From positions 1-64,000 of the forward strand of contig NZ_WNXQ01000010.1 of the NCBI RefSeq assembly GCF_009789075.1: 64,000 bases of DNA, read 5' to 3'. A model generated the notes under the pieces. It was not told the DNA's origin, did no database searches, and was given only the letters and a program-made list of their open reading frames with translations. The position numbers were made by a program, and so were the translations under genes. Positions 25,928 through 35,269 of this stretch are shown here, in pieces (position 1 is the stretch's first letter; each line of letters begins with the position of its first letter). Source of the stretch: Pseudooceanicola pacificus. GTDB lineage: Bacteria > Pseudomonadota > Alphaproteobacteria > Rhodobacterales > Rhodobacteraceae.

Positions 25928-26304
25928 TCGCCGGCCATGTCCTCGTCAGGTGCAACATCGCGGGTGGCCCAGACATTGTCGAGCGGCGGATCGGGCAGTT
26001 CCTGTGCCGTATGTTCGCGGTGGATATGCACCTTGGCCACGAAATGGGCCGAGATCGGCGCCGTGACGAACAGGAACGCCATGATCAGCAGCTCGTGCAG
26101 CGAGCCGCCGTCGGTGGCGAAGTGGAACAGGATCGAGGCGATCAGCATCGCCCCCACCCCCAGCGTCCCCGCCTTGGTCGGGGCGTGCAGGCGCGGCATC
26201 GGCGTGTCCAGCTTGACCAGCCCGTAAGAGCCGACAAGCGTGAAGATGGCGCCGATCACGATGGTCAGGGCGACAAGCCCTTCGATGACGGTTTCCAGGG
26301 TCAT
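25897..26304 (-). CDS. phaG: Na+(K+)/H+ antiporter subunit G (Mrp/Pha)
   Basis: A protein of 135 residues, three membrane segments (ALTIVIGAIFTLVGSYGLV, GTLGVGAMLIASILFHF, LIMAFLFVTAPISAHFVA) and a hydrophilic tail. The conserved KLDTPMPRLHAPTKAGTLG block is the signature of MnhG/PhaG. It is the last gene of the six-gene antiporter operon, and the ATG overlaps the end of subunit F (ATGA). The gene extends 31 bp into the end of the convergent TetR gene. Complexes of this type move K+ or Na+ out in exchange for protons and support growth at alkaline pH. Confidence 0.92.
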   Translation of the reverse strand: MTLETVIEGLVALTIVIGAIFTLVGSYGLVKLDTPMPRLHAPTKAGTLGVGAMLIASILFHFATDGGSLHELLIMAFLFVTAPISAHFVAKVHIHREHTAQELPDPPLDNVWATRDVAPDEDMAGDQVPEPSGGR

Positions 26305-26570
26305 TCGATGATGTCCCCCCTCAGGACGAACCGGCAATAGGCCACGGTCGAGACAAAGCCGAGCATGGCGATGATCAGGGCGGCCTCGAAATAGATCTGG
26401 GTGCCGCCGGCGATCCCCAGCAACACGATCAGCGCCACGGCGTTGACCGACATGGTGTCCAGCGCCAGCACGCGGTCCCCCACGCCGGGGCCCAGGATCA
26501 GGCGGACCATCGACAGGATCATCGACAGCCCGACGCAGGCAAAGGCAAAGATCAGGGCGTATTCGATCAT
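26301..26570 (-). CDS. phaF: Antiporter subunit F (Mrp/Pha)
   Basis: A protein of 89 residues with three membrane segments and the conserved VRLILGPGVGDRVLALDTMS block of MnhF/PhaF proteins. Length is normal for the family. Both ends overlap neighbours: its ATG shares bases with the stop of subunit E, and its stop with the start of subunit G, the tight spacing usual in this operon. Confidence 0.92.
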   Translation of the reverse strand: MIEYALIFAFACVGLSMILSMVRLILGPGVGDRVLALDTMSVNAVALIVLLGIAGGTQIYFEAALIIAMLGFVSTVAYCRFVLRGDIIE

Positions 26571-27070
26571 TCGAAAATCTCCTTGAGCCGGCGTTCATAG
26601 CGCTGCTTGATCTCGTCCCGCACGGCATCCGGGTCCGGCGCGTCCAGCGCATGGACCAGCAGCGCATGCCCCTTGTCCGAGACATCGGCCGAAACGGTGC
26701 CGGGTGTCAGCGTGATCGTGCCCGCCAGGATGGTGATCGCCTCGGGCGAACGCAGGTCCAGCGGGATGGCGACCCAGCAGGGCCGCATGTCGGCATTGCG
26801 CTTGAACAGCACGATGGCGGCAACGACGACATTGGCGACGATGATGTCCCACAGCACGATCAGCACGTATTCGGCCAGCAGCAGGGGGCGCGGGGCGCGC
26901 GGGCGGTCCGGCCAGTAGGCGGCGGTGACAATGGGGATCACGGTGCCCAGGATCAGGCCAAAGACCACGGTGCCCAGCGACAGCCCGTTGATCAGCAGGC
27001 ACCAGACGATCACCAGCAGCAGCGTCAGCAGCGGGTGCGGGAACAGGCGGCGGAACAGGTGCGATACCAT
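26567..27070 (-). CDS. phaE: Antiporter subunit E (Mrp/Pha)
   Basis: A protein of 167 residues. N-terminal membrane segments (LLTLLLVIVWCLLINGLSLG, then LILGTVIPIV and YVLIVLWDIIVANVVVAAIV) are followed by a soluble C-terminal domain with the conserved ITLTPGTVSADVSD segment of MnhE/PhaE. The start codon shares one base with the stop of subunit D (TGATG). The role in the complex is structural or assembly-related; the family is well defined by sequence. Confidence 0.92.
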   Translation of the reverse strand: MVSHLFRRLFPHPLLTLLLVIVWCLLINGLSLGTVVFGLILGTVIPIVTAAYWPDRPRAPRPLLLAEYVLIVLWDIIVANVVVAAIVLFKRNADMRPCWVAIPLDLRSPEAITILAGTITLTPGTVSADVSDKGHALLVHALDAPDPDAVRDEIKQRYERRLKEIFE

Positions 27071-28746
27071 CAGTGGCTCTCCTTGCTGCCGGCCGCGGTC
27101 CCGTGCGTGTCGCTGCCGTGGTTGTCATCGCCGGCTCCGTGATCCTCAGCGCCGTCCGTGGCATGGTGATCCACGATCTGCTTGCCGGGGGTGTCCAGCA
27201 CGGTCGCGACATAGGGCGCCGGGTCGAACAGCTGCGCGGCGGTTGCGGCGAGGTAGCGGTTCACCGGCCCGGCGGCCAGGGTCACGCCGACCAGCAGTGC
27301 GATGAGCAGGCCGATGGCCACCATCGGCAGCGCCGGTTCGGGCTCCACCGGGTCGTGCAGCTCGCGCGCGCCCTGGCTGTCTTCGGGATCGTCGACGCTG
27401 CCGGGGTGGGCGGCCTCGATCTCGTGCCCCTTCCAGAACACCGTGCTGCCCGCGCGGGCAAAGCCGACGACGGCGACCAGCGACGAGCCCAGGACCACGG
27501 CCCAGACCCACCACATCAGCGGCGTGCCGGATGCCGCGTCCAGGATCAGCAGCTTGCCGACAAAGCCCGACAGCGGCGGCAGGCCGGTCATCGCGATGGC
27601 GGCGGCAAAGAACAGCCCCGCCACCAGCGCCCCGCCGGGGATGAGCGGCGCGGCCTCCAGGTCCACCCCGCGCGACTTGCGCCGCTCGCGCACCACGTCG
27701 ACCAGCAGGAACAGCGCCGCCGTCGCCAGCGTCGAATGGATCGCGTAGTAGAGCGCGGCGGCGATCCCTTCGGGCGTGAAGACCGCGACCGAGGTGAGCA
27801 GCATGCCCATCGAGCCGACCACCGCAAAGGCCACCGTCCGGTCCAGGCTGCGCGCGGCCAGCACCCCGGCCATGCCAAGCGCCAGCGAGGCGAGCGCGGC
27901 GGGCAGCAGCCATGTGTCGAACAGACCCTCGGTCACCGCCGTGCCCGGGGGGAAGACCAGCGTGTAGAACCGGATGATCCCGTAGGCCCCGATCTTGGTC
28001 ATCACGGCAAAGAGCGCGGCCACCGGCCCCGGCGCCATCGCATAGGAGGACGGCAGCCAGAAGTGCAGCGGCAGCAGCGCCGCCTTGATCGCAAAGACCA
28101 GCAGCAGCAGCACCGCCGCGACCCGCAGGCCCGCCGTTTCATCCGCCGCCGCACCCGCGACGCGCTGCGCCAGGTCGGCCATGTTCAGCGTCCCCGTTTC
28201 GGCGTAGATCGTGCCGAGCGCGAACAGGAAGAGGGTCGAGCCGAGCAGGTTGTAGATCATGTACTGCAACCCGGCGCGCAGCCTCTCGGTCCCGCCGGAA
28301 TGCAGCATCAGGCCGTAGCTGGCGATCAGCAGCACCTCGAAGAAGACGAAGAGGTTGAAGGCGTCGCCGGTCAGGAAGGCGCCCATGATCCCCATCAGCT
28401 GGAACTGGAACAGGGCGTGGAAATGCCGCCCCCGGTTGTCCCATCCGGATCCGATGGCATAGAGCAGCACCGGGATCGCCAGCACCGCGGTCAGCAGGGC
28501 CATCAGCGTCGACAGCCGGTCGGCGACCAGCACGATGCCGAAAGGCGCGGCCCAGTCGCCCAGCTGGTAGAGCGTGATCGTCCCGTCCGAGGCGCGCCAG
28601 GCCAGCCCGGCGGTGAGGCCCAGCAGGGCGACGCTGCCGGCGAGCGAGAACACGCGCTGCAGCAGGATGTGGTGACGCACCGCCAGCACGATCAGCGCGG
28701 CCAGCATGGCGGGCAGGACGATGGGGGCTACGATCCAGTGGGTCAT
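27070..28746 (-). CDS. phaD: Antiporter subunit D (Mrp/Pha), NuoN/M-like
   Basis: A protein of 558 residues related to the proton-pumping subunits of NADH dehydrogenase. Around fourteen membrane segments are visible. The conserved proton-pathway Glu is in FVFFEVLLIASYGLML, and the Lys-containing helix is in AIKAALLPLHFWLPSSYAMA. The C-terminal tail is His- and Asp-rich (positions about 530-558), a feature not general to the family and perhaps metal-binding. It is tightly coupled to subunits C (4-bp overlap) and E. Confidence 0.93.
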   Translation of the reverse strand: MTHWIVAPIVLPAMLAALIVLAVRHHILLQRVFSLAGSVALLGLTAGLAWRASDGTITLYQLGDWAAPFGIVLVADRLSTLMALLTAVLAIPVLLYAIGSGWDNRGRHFHALFQFQLMGIMGAFLTGDAFNLFVFFEVLLIASYGLMLHSGGTERLRAGLQYMIYNLLGSTLFLFALGTIYAETGTLNMADLAQRVAGAAADETAGLRVAAVLLLLVFAIKAALLPLHFWLPSSYAMAPGPVAALFAVMTKIGAYGIIRFYTLVFPPGTAVTEGLFDTWLLPAALASLALGMAGVLAARSLDRTVAFAVVGSMGMLLTSVAVFTPEGIAAALYYAIHSTLATAALFLLVDVVRERRKSRGVDLEAAPLIPGGALVAGLFFAAAIAMTGLPPLSGFVGKLLILDAASGTPLMWWVWAVVLGSSLVAVVGFARAGSTVFWKGHEIEAAHPGSVDDPEDSQGARELHDPVEPEPALPMVAIGLLIALLVGVTLAAGPVNRYLAATAAQLFDPAPYVATVLDTPGKQIVDHHATDGAEDHGAGDDNHGSDTHGTAAGSKESH

Positions 28747-29153
28747 GCCTTGCCCTCCGTCCCGGCATTCCGGCGGGCGGTGTCGCTGCCCATCTCGCCG
28801 CCCGCGTCCCTGCCGGCGTCGAACAGGCCACCCGGCCGGTCGTCGATATGGTCGTCATCGGCGCTGAGATAGGCCGAGACGGCGATCATCACCACCACGG
28901 CCGTCATCCCGAAAGAGATCACGATGGCCGTCAGCACCAGCGCCTGCGGCAGCGGATCGGTATAGGAGGTCACGCCGTCGGTCAGGATCGGCGGCTGGTT
29001 CACAACCAGCCGACCGCTGGCGAACAGGAAGATGTTCACCGCATAGCTCAGCAGCGAGGTGCCGAGGATCACCGGAAAGGTCCGCAGGCGCAGCACGAGG
29101 TACAGCCCGGCCGCAGTCAGGAACCCGATCGAAGAGGCAAGCAGCAATTCCAT
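28743..29153 (-). CDS. phaC: Antiporter subunit C (Mrp/Pha), NuoK-like
   Basis: A protein of 136 residues with three membrane segments and the NuoK-like pattern (SIGFLTAAGLYLVLRLRTFP, VILGTSLLSYAVNIFLFASG, LVLTAIVISFGMTAVVVM). The conserved QALVLTAIVI block carries the intramembrane polar residues of this family. A hydrophilic C-terminal tail (about residues 98-136) is longer than usual. It begins one base after the end of subunit A and overlaps subunit D. The symbol refers to the antiporter, not to PHA synthase. Confidence 0.92.
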   Translation of the reverse strand: MELLLASSIGFLTAAGLYLVLRLRTFPVILGTSLLSYAVNIFLFASGRLVVNQPPILTDGVTSYTDPLPQALVLTAIVISFGMTAVVVMIAVSAYLSADDDHIDDRPGGLFDAGRDAGGEMGSDTARRNAGTEGKA

Positions 29154-29154
29154 C

Positions 29155-32016
29155 TCAGGCCTCCTCGCCCGGCAGGGGGTCGATGCGCGACGGGTCGATA
29201 TCCATCGCGTGTTCGCTGTAACTGCTCTCGCTCCGCCGCGCGATGCGCGAGAAGCTGTGCAGCGACAGCATCACGGCGCCGACCACGGCCAGGAACACGC
29301 CCAGGTCAAAGCCCATGGCGGTCGCCAGCTCGAATTTCTCCATCGGCGGGATGCGGAAATAGCCGAAGGCGGATGTCAGGAACGGCTGCCCGGCGTACCA
29401 GGCGCCGATGCCGGTCAGCCCGGCCACCAGCACGCCCGCGCCGATGATCCCGTGATAGGGATAGCGCTGGCGCGCATCGGCCCAGGAAAAGCCGCTGGCC
29501 ATGTACTGCACCACCACGGCGATGGCGACAACGAGGCCGGAGATGAACCCTCCCCCCGGTTCGTTGTGCCCGCGCAGGAAGATGTAGACCCCCACCATCA
29601 GGAAGACCGGCAGCATCACGCGGGTCATCACCACCATCATCAGCGGGTGCGCGTCACCGGCCTGCGGCTGGTCGGGCTTGCGGTTCAGCAGGCGCGCGCG
29701 CACCGGGCCGGACAGCAGCGCCTCGGTCAGGGCATAGATGATCAGCGCGGCGATCCCCAGAACGATGATCTCGCCGAAGGTGTCGAAGCCGCGGAAGTCG
29801 ACCAGGATCACGTTCACCACATTGGTGCCGCCGCCGCCCTTGTAGGAATTGGCCAGGTGATAGTCGGAAATCGAGGGCACCGCGAAATCGCGCATCAGGA
29901 TGCCGTAGATCAGCGCCGCGACCGCCAGACCGGCGCCTGCGGCAATGGCCCCGTCGCGCAGCCGCCGCGCCAGGCTGCTTTCCACCGGGGTGGTGTTGGG
30001 CAGGAAGTTCAGCGCCAGCAGCATCAGGATGATGGTCACCACCTCGACCGAGATCTGGGTCAGCGCCAGGTCGGGCGCGGAGAGGTAGTTGAACCCGATC
30101 GAGACCATCAGCCCGATGACCCCCATCAGCACCAGCGCCACCAGCCGGTAGCGGTGCACGAAGACCAGGAACCCGGTCGCCACCGTCAGCAGCAGCCATC
30201 CGGCCACGGTCATCGGCGACATCTCGATCATCTCGCGCGTCATGGCGGGGGTGGTGCCGGTGAACCAGGCATGGACGCCGACCGCCACCACCGTGACGGC
30301 AAAGATCGCGGCGTAGCGGGTGAGAGAGCCGTTGTGCAGCCCCTCGGTCACCGCGCGCGCCAGACGGACCGCCGCCGCGATCACCGCGTCAAAGATCACC
30401 TTGGCCTCGGGCCGGGGCGCGGCGTCCCAGGCACGGGCGAGGGGGGCATAGGCGATCAGCAGCAGCGCGCCGCCCAGAACCGCGACGATCGACATCTTCA
30501 GCGCCGGGGTCACCCCGTGCCAGATCGACAGATGGCCATAGGGCAGTTCGGCCGTTCCGCCCAGCACGGCGGCGGTGACGACATGGACAAAGGGTTCGGC
30601 GATGAAGGGCGCGACGCCCACGGCCACCACGATGCAGGCCAGCAGCGCGGGCGGGCCCCACATGCCGAAGCCGGGGTCATGCGGGTGGCTGGGATAATCG
30701 TCGCGCACCGGGCCAAGGAAGGTATGGACGATGAAACGGAAGGAATAGGCCGCCGAGAACAGCGCGCCAACCGTCGCCAGCACCGGCACCAGCCAGGGCA
30801 GATCGAAGAGCGTCGTATGGGCCGCCTGCTCCAGCATCATCTCTTTCGACAGGAAGCCGTTGAGCAGCGGGATACCCGCCATCGACAGGGCCGTCACCGT
30901 CGCGATGACAAAGGTCACCGGCATCAGCTTGCGCAGCCCGCCCAGGCTGGGGATGTTGCGGGTATGGGCCTCGTGGTCGACGATCCCGGCGGTCATGAAG
31001 AGCGCGGCCTTGAACGTCGCGTGGTTCATGATGTGAAAGACCGCCGCCATCGCGCCATAGGCCGATCCGGTGCCAAGCAGCATGGTGATCAGGCCCAGGT
31101 GGCTGACCGTGGAAAAGGCCAGCAGCGCCTTGAGGTCGTTCTTGAACAGCCCGATCACCGCGCCCAGCACCATGGTGACCAGCCCGGCGGTGGTGACGAT
31201 GGCGAACCAGGCATCCGTGCCCGACAGCACCGGCCAGAGCCGCGCCATCAGGAAGATGCCCGCCTTAACCATCGTTGCCGAATGCAGATAGGCCGAAACC
31301 GGCGTCGGGGCCGCCATCGCGTGCGGCAGCCAGAAATGGAACGGAAACTGCGCCGATTTGGTGAAACAGCCCAGCAGGATCAGGATCAGCGCCGGTAGAT
31401 AGAGCGGCGAGGCCTGGATCGCCTCGCGGCTTTCAAGGATCACCGACAGGTCGTAGCTGCCGGCGATCTGACCCAGCAGCAGCATGCCCCCGATCATCGC
31501 CAGCCCGCCCATGCCGGTGACGGTCAGCGCCATCCGCGCACCCTGCCGCCCCTCGGGCAGGTGTTTCCAATAGCCGATCAGCAGGAAGGACGAGAGCGAG
31601 GTGAGCTCCCAGAAGATCAGCAGCATCAGGATGTTGTCGCAGAGCACGATCCCCACCATCGCGCCCTGAAAGAGCAGCAGATAGGTGAAGAATTCGCCCA
31701 TGTTGTCCTCGCGCGAAAGGTAGAAGCGCGCGTAGGTGATGATCAGCAGTCCGATGCCCAGGATCATCAGGCCAAACAGCAGCCCTAGCCCGTCGAGCAT
31801 GAAATTCGCGTTCAGCCCCAGCCCAGGCAGCCAGTCCAGCCGCGCGGTGATCACCTCTCCGGCCATCACGGCCGGCACGTGGGTCAACAGCCCGATCAGC
31901 GCGGCAAGGGTGACGAAGAAGGTCGCCATGGCGCAGCTCTGCCGCCCCGCATGGATCATGAGACCTGGCAACAGGGCGCCAAGGAACGGAAGGGCGACAA
32001 TCAGGAAGAGGGACAT
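29155..32016 (-). CDS. phaAB: Antiporter subunit A with fused subunit B (Mrp/Pha)
   Basis: A protein of 953 residues. The first ~750 are the MrpA/NuoL-like pump module, with the conserved ILMLLIFWELTSLSSFLLIG segment holding the key Glu and KSAQFPFHFWLPHAMAAPTP with the key Lys. The C-terminal ~200 residues match MrpB (VMLPVFLMVGVYIFLRGHNE and GGGFISGLV). Fusion of A and B is typical of Pha-type antiporters of alphaproteobacteria such as Sinorhizobium, hence the gene symbol. It is the first gene of the operon phaAB-C-D-E-F-G. Together the subunits form a membrane complex exchanging K+ or Na+ for protons. Confidence 0.94.
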   Translation of the reverse strand: MSLFLIVALPFLGALLPGLMIHAGRQSCAMATFFVTLAALIGLLTHVPAVMAGEVITARLDWLPGLGLNANFMLDGLGLLFGLMILGIGLLIITYARFYLSREDNMGEFFTYLLLFQGAMVGIVLCDNILMLLIFWELTSLSSFLLIGYWKHLPEGRQGARMALTVTGMGGLAMIGGMLLLGQIAGSYDLSVILESREAIQASPLYLPALILILLGCFTKSAQFPFHFWLPHAMAAPTPVSAYLHSATMVKAGIFLMARLWPVLSGTDAWFAIVTTAGLVTMVLGAVIGLFKNDLKALLAFSTVSHLGLITMLLGTGSAYGAMAAVFHIMNHATFKAALFMTAGIVDHEAHTRNIPSLGGLRKLMPVTFVIATVTALSMAGIPLLNGFLSKEMMLEQAAHTTLFDLPWLVPVLATVGALFSAAYSFRFIVHTFLGPVRDDYPSHPHDPGFGMWGPPALLACIVVAVGVAPFIAEPFVHVVTAAVLGGTAELPYGHLSIWHGVTPALKMSIVAVLGGALLLIAYAPLARAWDAAPRPEAKVIFDAVIAAAVRLARAVTEGLHNGSLTRYAAIFAVTVVAVGVHAWFTGTTPAMTREMIEMSPMTVAGWLLLTVATGFLVFVHRYRLVALVLMGVIGLMVSIGFNYLSAPDLALTQISVEVVTIILMLLALNFLPNTTPVESSLARRLRDGAIAAGAGLAVAALIYGILMRDFAVPSISDYHLANSYKGGGGTNVVNVILVDFRGFDTFGEIIVLGIAALIIYALTEALLSGPVRARLLNRKPDQPQAGDAHPLMMVVMTRVMLPVFLMVGVYIFLRGHNEPGGGFISGLVVAIAVVVQYMASGFSWADARQRYPYHGIIGAGVLVAGLTGIGAWYAGQPFLTSAFGYFRIPPMEKFELATAMGFDLGVFLAVVGAVMLSLHSFSRIARRSESSYSEHAMDIDPSRIDPLPGEEA

Positions 32017-32111
32017 GGTTCTCCTTTGGCCAGTGTCAGCGGGCTGTCCACGGGAAAGGCTGCTGATTTCCGCCCCGAGAACAACAGTAAATCGACATGA
32101 CCCACGGAGAA

Positions 32112-32210
32112 GTCACAAGACTTCGCCCCCGTGCCGGCGGCCGGACGGGTCCGAGTGAACATAGGTCAGGGACGCATTTTCATCTACTGGCCCGGTCGTG
32201 ATCTTGTGAC
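32112..32210. promoter_or_regulatory. Widely spaced 9-bp inverted repeats in the antiporter promoter region
   Basis: GTCACAAGA (32112-32120) and TCTTGTGAC (32202-32210) are perfect reverse complements 81 bases apart, about 95-195 bp before the antiporter operon start. They could be two operator copies in opposite orientation, or chance. Confidence 0.25.
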
Positions 32211-32271
32211 GAATGCGGCGACGGGTCGCGGGCCGCGCCATGCGCCTCCGTTGCGTGCCCGTTCCCTGCGG

Positions 32272-34242
32272 TCACCCGGCGGCAGGGGCCCGGTCGGCGG
32301 CGTAGCGCAGGAAGGCATCGAAACTCTCGGGATTCGCCATCGAATCCCGGTTCACCACCTTGTCCGGATCGCCGCCCAGCAGCAGTTTCTTCACCGGCAC
32401 CTCCAGCTTCTTGCCCGACAGGGTGCGCGGCACTTCGGCAATCGCCACGATGTCATCGGGCAGGAACCGGGCCGAGACGCTTTCGCGGATCGCCAGGCGG
32501 ATACGCTCGCGCAGGGCGTCGTCCAGCGCGCCCGACCGGGGCACCACGAACAGCGCCATGAAACTGTCGCGGCCCAGGAACTCCAGGTCGACGACAAGGC
32601 TGTCGACCACCTCGTCCAGCCCCTCGACGGCGCGGTAGATCTCGGAACTGCCCAGGCGCAGCCCGCGCCGGTTGATGGTGGCGTCCGAGCGGCCGTAGAT
32701 CACCGATCCGCCCTCGGGGGTGAACTCGATCCAGTCGCCGTGGCACCAGACGCCGGGGTAGGTCTCGAAATAGCTTTCGCGCAGGCGCGATCCGTCTTCG
32801 TCGCCCCAGAAATACAGCGGCATCGAGGGCAGCGGCGCGGTACAGACCAGTTCGCCGACCTGGCCGATCACCTCGGCCCCGGAGTCGTCAAAGGCGCGCA
32901 CGGCATTGCCCAGGGCGCGGCACTGCATCTCTCCGGCGCGCACGGGCAGCATCGGGTTGCCCAGCACAAAGGCTCCCGCGATATCGGTGCCGCCGCTGAT
33001 CGGGGCCAGCCAGACATCCGGTTTCACGGCGGAATAGACCCAGTCGTACCCCTCCTGGCTAAGCGGCGAGCCTGTCGAGCCCAGCGACTCCAGCGCCGAG
33101 AGGTCCAGCGCCTCCCCCGGCCTGACACCCTGTTTCTGACAGGCCATCAGAAAGGCGGCCCCGGCCCCGAAATAGGTCAGCCGCTCCTCGGCCACCATGC
33201 GCCAGACGGCCAGCATGTCGGGGTGATGCGGGGCGCCGTCAAAGATCGCGACAGTGGCCCCCAGCGACAGGGCGGTCAGCTGGATGTTCCACATGATCCA
33301 GCCGGACGAGGTCAGCCAGCAGAACCTGTCGCCCAGGTCGATGTCCTGATGCAGGGATTGCTTGGCCCCCTCCAGCATCACGCCGCCGTGGCCGTGCACG
33401 ATGGGCTTGGGGTTCCCGGTGGTGCCCGAGGAATAGACGATCCAGATCGGGTGCGAGAACGGCACCTGCACCACCTCGGGCGGGCAGGGATCGCGCATCA
33501 GCTCTTGCCAGTCGGTCCAGCCCCCGGGCACCGGGCCCATCGCGCCGACCATCACCCGGTGCGCCAGCCCGGGCAGCGCGTCGGCGATGCCGGTGCAGAG
33601 CTCGGCCCGGTCCATCCGCCGGTCGCCGTGCATATAGGCATCCTGCACGATCAGCACCTTGGGCCGGATCTGGTGGAACCGGTCCACGATGGCGGTGCGC
33701 CCCATGTCGGGCGCGCAGATCGAGAAGACCGCCCCGAGCGAAGCCGTGGCGAGAAAGGTCACGATCGCCTCGGGCGTGTTGGGCAGGATCGCCGCCACCC
33801 GGTCGCCCGGGCGCACGCCCATCTGGCGCAGGTTGCGCTGCAGGGCGCCAACCCGGCCGCAGAGCGTCGCCCAGTCGATGCTCTGCCGTTCGAAGGTCTG
33901 CGAATGCAGCACCAGCGCCTCCTGCCCCGGCCGTTCGGCCCCGTGGCGCAGGATATGGCCGGCCATGTTGGTCGTCGCGCCGGGGCACCATTCGGCGCCG
34001 GGCATGCTGCGCGCGCCGATCACCTCGGTCAGGTTCGCGACGGGCAGATCGAAGAAGTCGATGATCGAGCGCCAGAACCCGTCAAGATCGGTGACCGACC
34101 AGTCCCACAGCTCCTGATAGCTGCCAAAGGTCAGCCCGCGCCGGTCCTCAAGAGTGCGGATATAGCGCGCCAGGGTCGAGGCGGCCGCCCGTTCGGGCGT
34201 GGGCGTCCACAGGATTCGACGGTCCGCCGGCTGGTCGGTCAT
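32272..34242 (-). CDS. Acetoacetyl-CoA synthetase (acetoacetate-CoA ligase)
   Basis: A protein of 656 residues, the usual length for AacS. It activates acetoacetate with ATP and CoA, linking ketone bodies and polyhydroxybutyrate turnover with central metabolism. The AMP-binding motif is IWIVYSSGTTGNPKPIVHGH, then LGSTGSPLSQEGYDWVY, and the C-terminal catalytic Lys region is RTLSGKKLEVPVKKLL. The N-terminal domain has the AacS-typical YQELWDWSV segment. The gene is downstream of the epimerase gene on the same strand with an 81-bp gap, so operon membership is uncertain. Confidence 0.92.
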   Translation of the reverse strand: MTDQPADRRILWTPTPERAAASTLARYIRTLEDRRGLTFGSYQELWDWSVTDLDGFWRSIIDFFDLPVANLTEVIGARSMPGAEWCPGATTNMAGHILRHGAERPGQEALVLHSQTFERQSIDWATLCGRVGALQRNLRQMGVRPGDRVAAILPNTPEAIVTFLATASLGAVFSICAPDMGRTAIVDRFHQIRPKVLIVQDAYMHGDRRMDRAELCTGIADALPGLAHRVMVGAMGPVPGGWTDWQELMRDPCPPEVVQVPFSHPIWIVYSSGTTGNPKPIVHGHGGVMLEGAKQSLHQDIDLGDRFCWLTSSGWIMWNIQLTALSLGATVAIFDGAPHHPDMLAVWRMVAEERLTYFGAGAAFLMACQKQGVRPGEALDLSALESLGSTGSPLSQEGYDWVYSAVKPDVWLAPISGGTDIAGAFVLGNPMLPVRAGEMQCRALGNAVRAFDDSGAEVIGQVGELVCTAPLPSMPLYFWGDEDGSRLRESYFETYPGVWCHGDWIEFTPEGGSVIYGRSDATINRRGLRLGSSEIYRAVEGLDEVVDSLVVDLEFLGRDSFMALFVVPRSGALDDALRERIRLAIRESVSARFLPDDIVAIAEVPRTLSGKKLEVPVKKLLLGGDPDKVVNRDSMANPESFDAFLRYAADRAPAAG

Positions 34243-34323
34243 TGGCTCTCTCCCCTTGCGGCGCGCCTCTCCCCGTGGCGCGGTCCGCGGCCACGATCAG
34301 CGCGCCCGGGGCGGGTGTCAATA

Positions 34324-35238
34324 TCAGCCCTGCCGTTGCATCCAGTCCCAGGTGTCGGCGATGCCCTGCCGGATCGAGCACTGCGCCCGCCAGCCGAAAT
34401 CGGCCTCGGCCCGGGTGCAGTCGAGGATCGAGCGCGGCACATCCACCGGGCGCGCGGCCTTGTGCGTCACGTCCAGCTTGCGGCCGGTGACGGCGGCGAT
34501 ATGGGCCACGATCTCGTTCACCGACACGCCCTTGCCGCTGCCGCCGTTATAGGCGCCGGTCTGCTCCGACGTTCCGGCGCGCACGCAGAGGTCGGCCAGG
34601 TCGGTCACCGCCAGGTAGTCGCGCACCACGGTGCCGTCGCCCCAGATTTCGATGCTTTCGTCCTGGAACGCCTTGCGCAGGAAGGTGCCCACGATGCCCT
34701 GCACCCCCACATGCCCCTGGCGCGGGCCATAGGGGTTCGAGGCGCGGATCACCACCGGCGACAGCCCGCGCGTGCGGCGGTACATCTCAAGGTAGCTTTC
34801 GATCGCCGCCTTGACGATGCCGTAGGAGCCGATGGGGCGCAGAGGATGATCCTCGGGCGTGGGCGTGACCTGCGGGATGCCGTAGATCGCCCCGCCCGAC
34901 GACATGAAGAGCAGCCGCCGCACGTTCAGCCCCAGCATCGTGTCCATCAGCCTGAGCGTGCCGACGAGGTTCTCGGTCACGTCTGTCGGCGGGTCCAGAT
35001 CGGCGGTGCCGGGAAAGGTCGTGCTGACCAGGTGGAACACCGCATCTGTGCCCGAGATCGCCTCGGCCAGGGTCATCCGGTCCGAGAAATCGCCAAAGAT
35101 GTATTCGACCCCCTTGATCGGTGCGCGGAAGCGTTCCGGCTGGCGGTCATAGACCCGCACCGAATGGCCCGCGCCCATCAGGGCATCCACCACATGCGAA
35201 CCGATGAAGCCGCAGCCGCCGATCACCAGAACCTTCAC
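34324..35238 (-). CDS. NAD-dependent sugar epimerase/dehydratase (UDP-glucose 4-epimerase-like)
   Basis: A protein of 304 residues, an extended SDR. The NAD-binding motif is VIGGCGFIGSHVVDAL. The catalytic pair is seen in SYGIVKAAIE (Y and K in YxxxK), with SSGGAIYG before it supplying the Ser. The sugar-binding segment is ASNPYGPRQ, typical of UDP-sugar epimerases and dehydratases. It lies 31 bp after the large polysaccharide synthesis gene, so it probably supplies a nucleotide sugar to that pathway. The precise sugar is not predictable. Confidence 0.9.
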   Translation of the reverse strand: MKVLVIGGCGFIGSHVVDALMGAGHSVRVYDRQPERFRAPIKGVEYIFGDFSDRMTLAEAISGTDAVFHLVSTTFPGTADLDPPTDVTENLVGTLRLMDTMLGLNVRRLLFMSSGGAIYGIPQVTPTPEDHPLRPIGSYGIVKAAIESYLEMYRRTRGLSPVVIRASNPYGPRQGHVGVQGIVGTFLRKAFQDESIEIWGDGTVVRDYLAVTDLADLCVRAGTSEQTGAYNGGSGKGVSVNEIVAHIAAVTGRKLDVTHKAARPVDVPRSILDCTRAEADFGWRAQCSIRQGIADTWDWMQRQG

Positions 35239-35269
35239 GCCGTCTGCTCCGGGCCTGTTCCCGCGCCGG

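Noticed and set aside
29059..31398. Long plus-strand frame across the antiporter subunit AB gene
   Set aside because: Antisense artefact; product rich in His, Gln and Arg and without domains.
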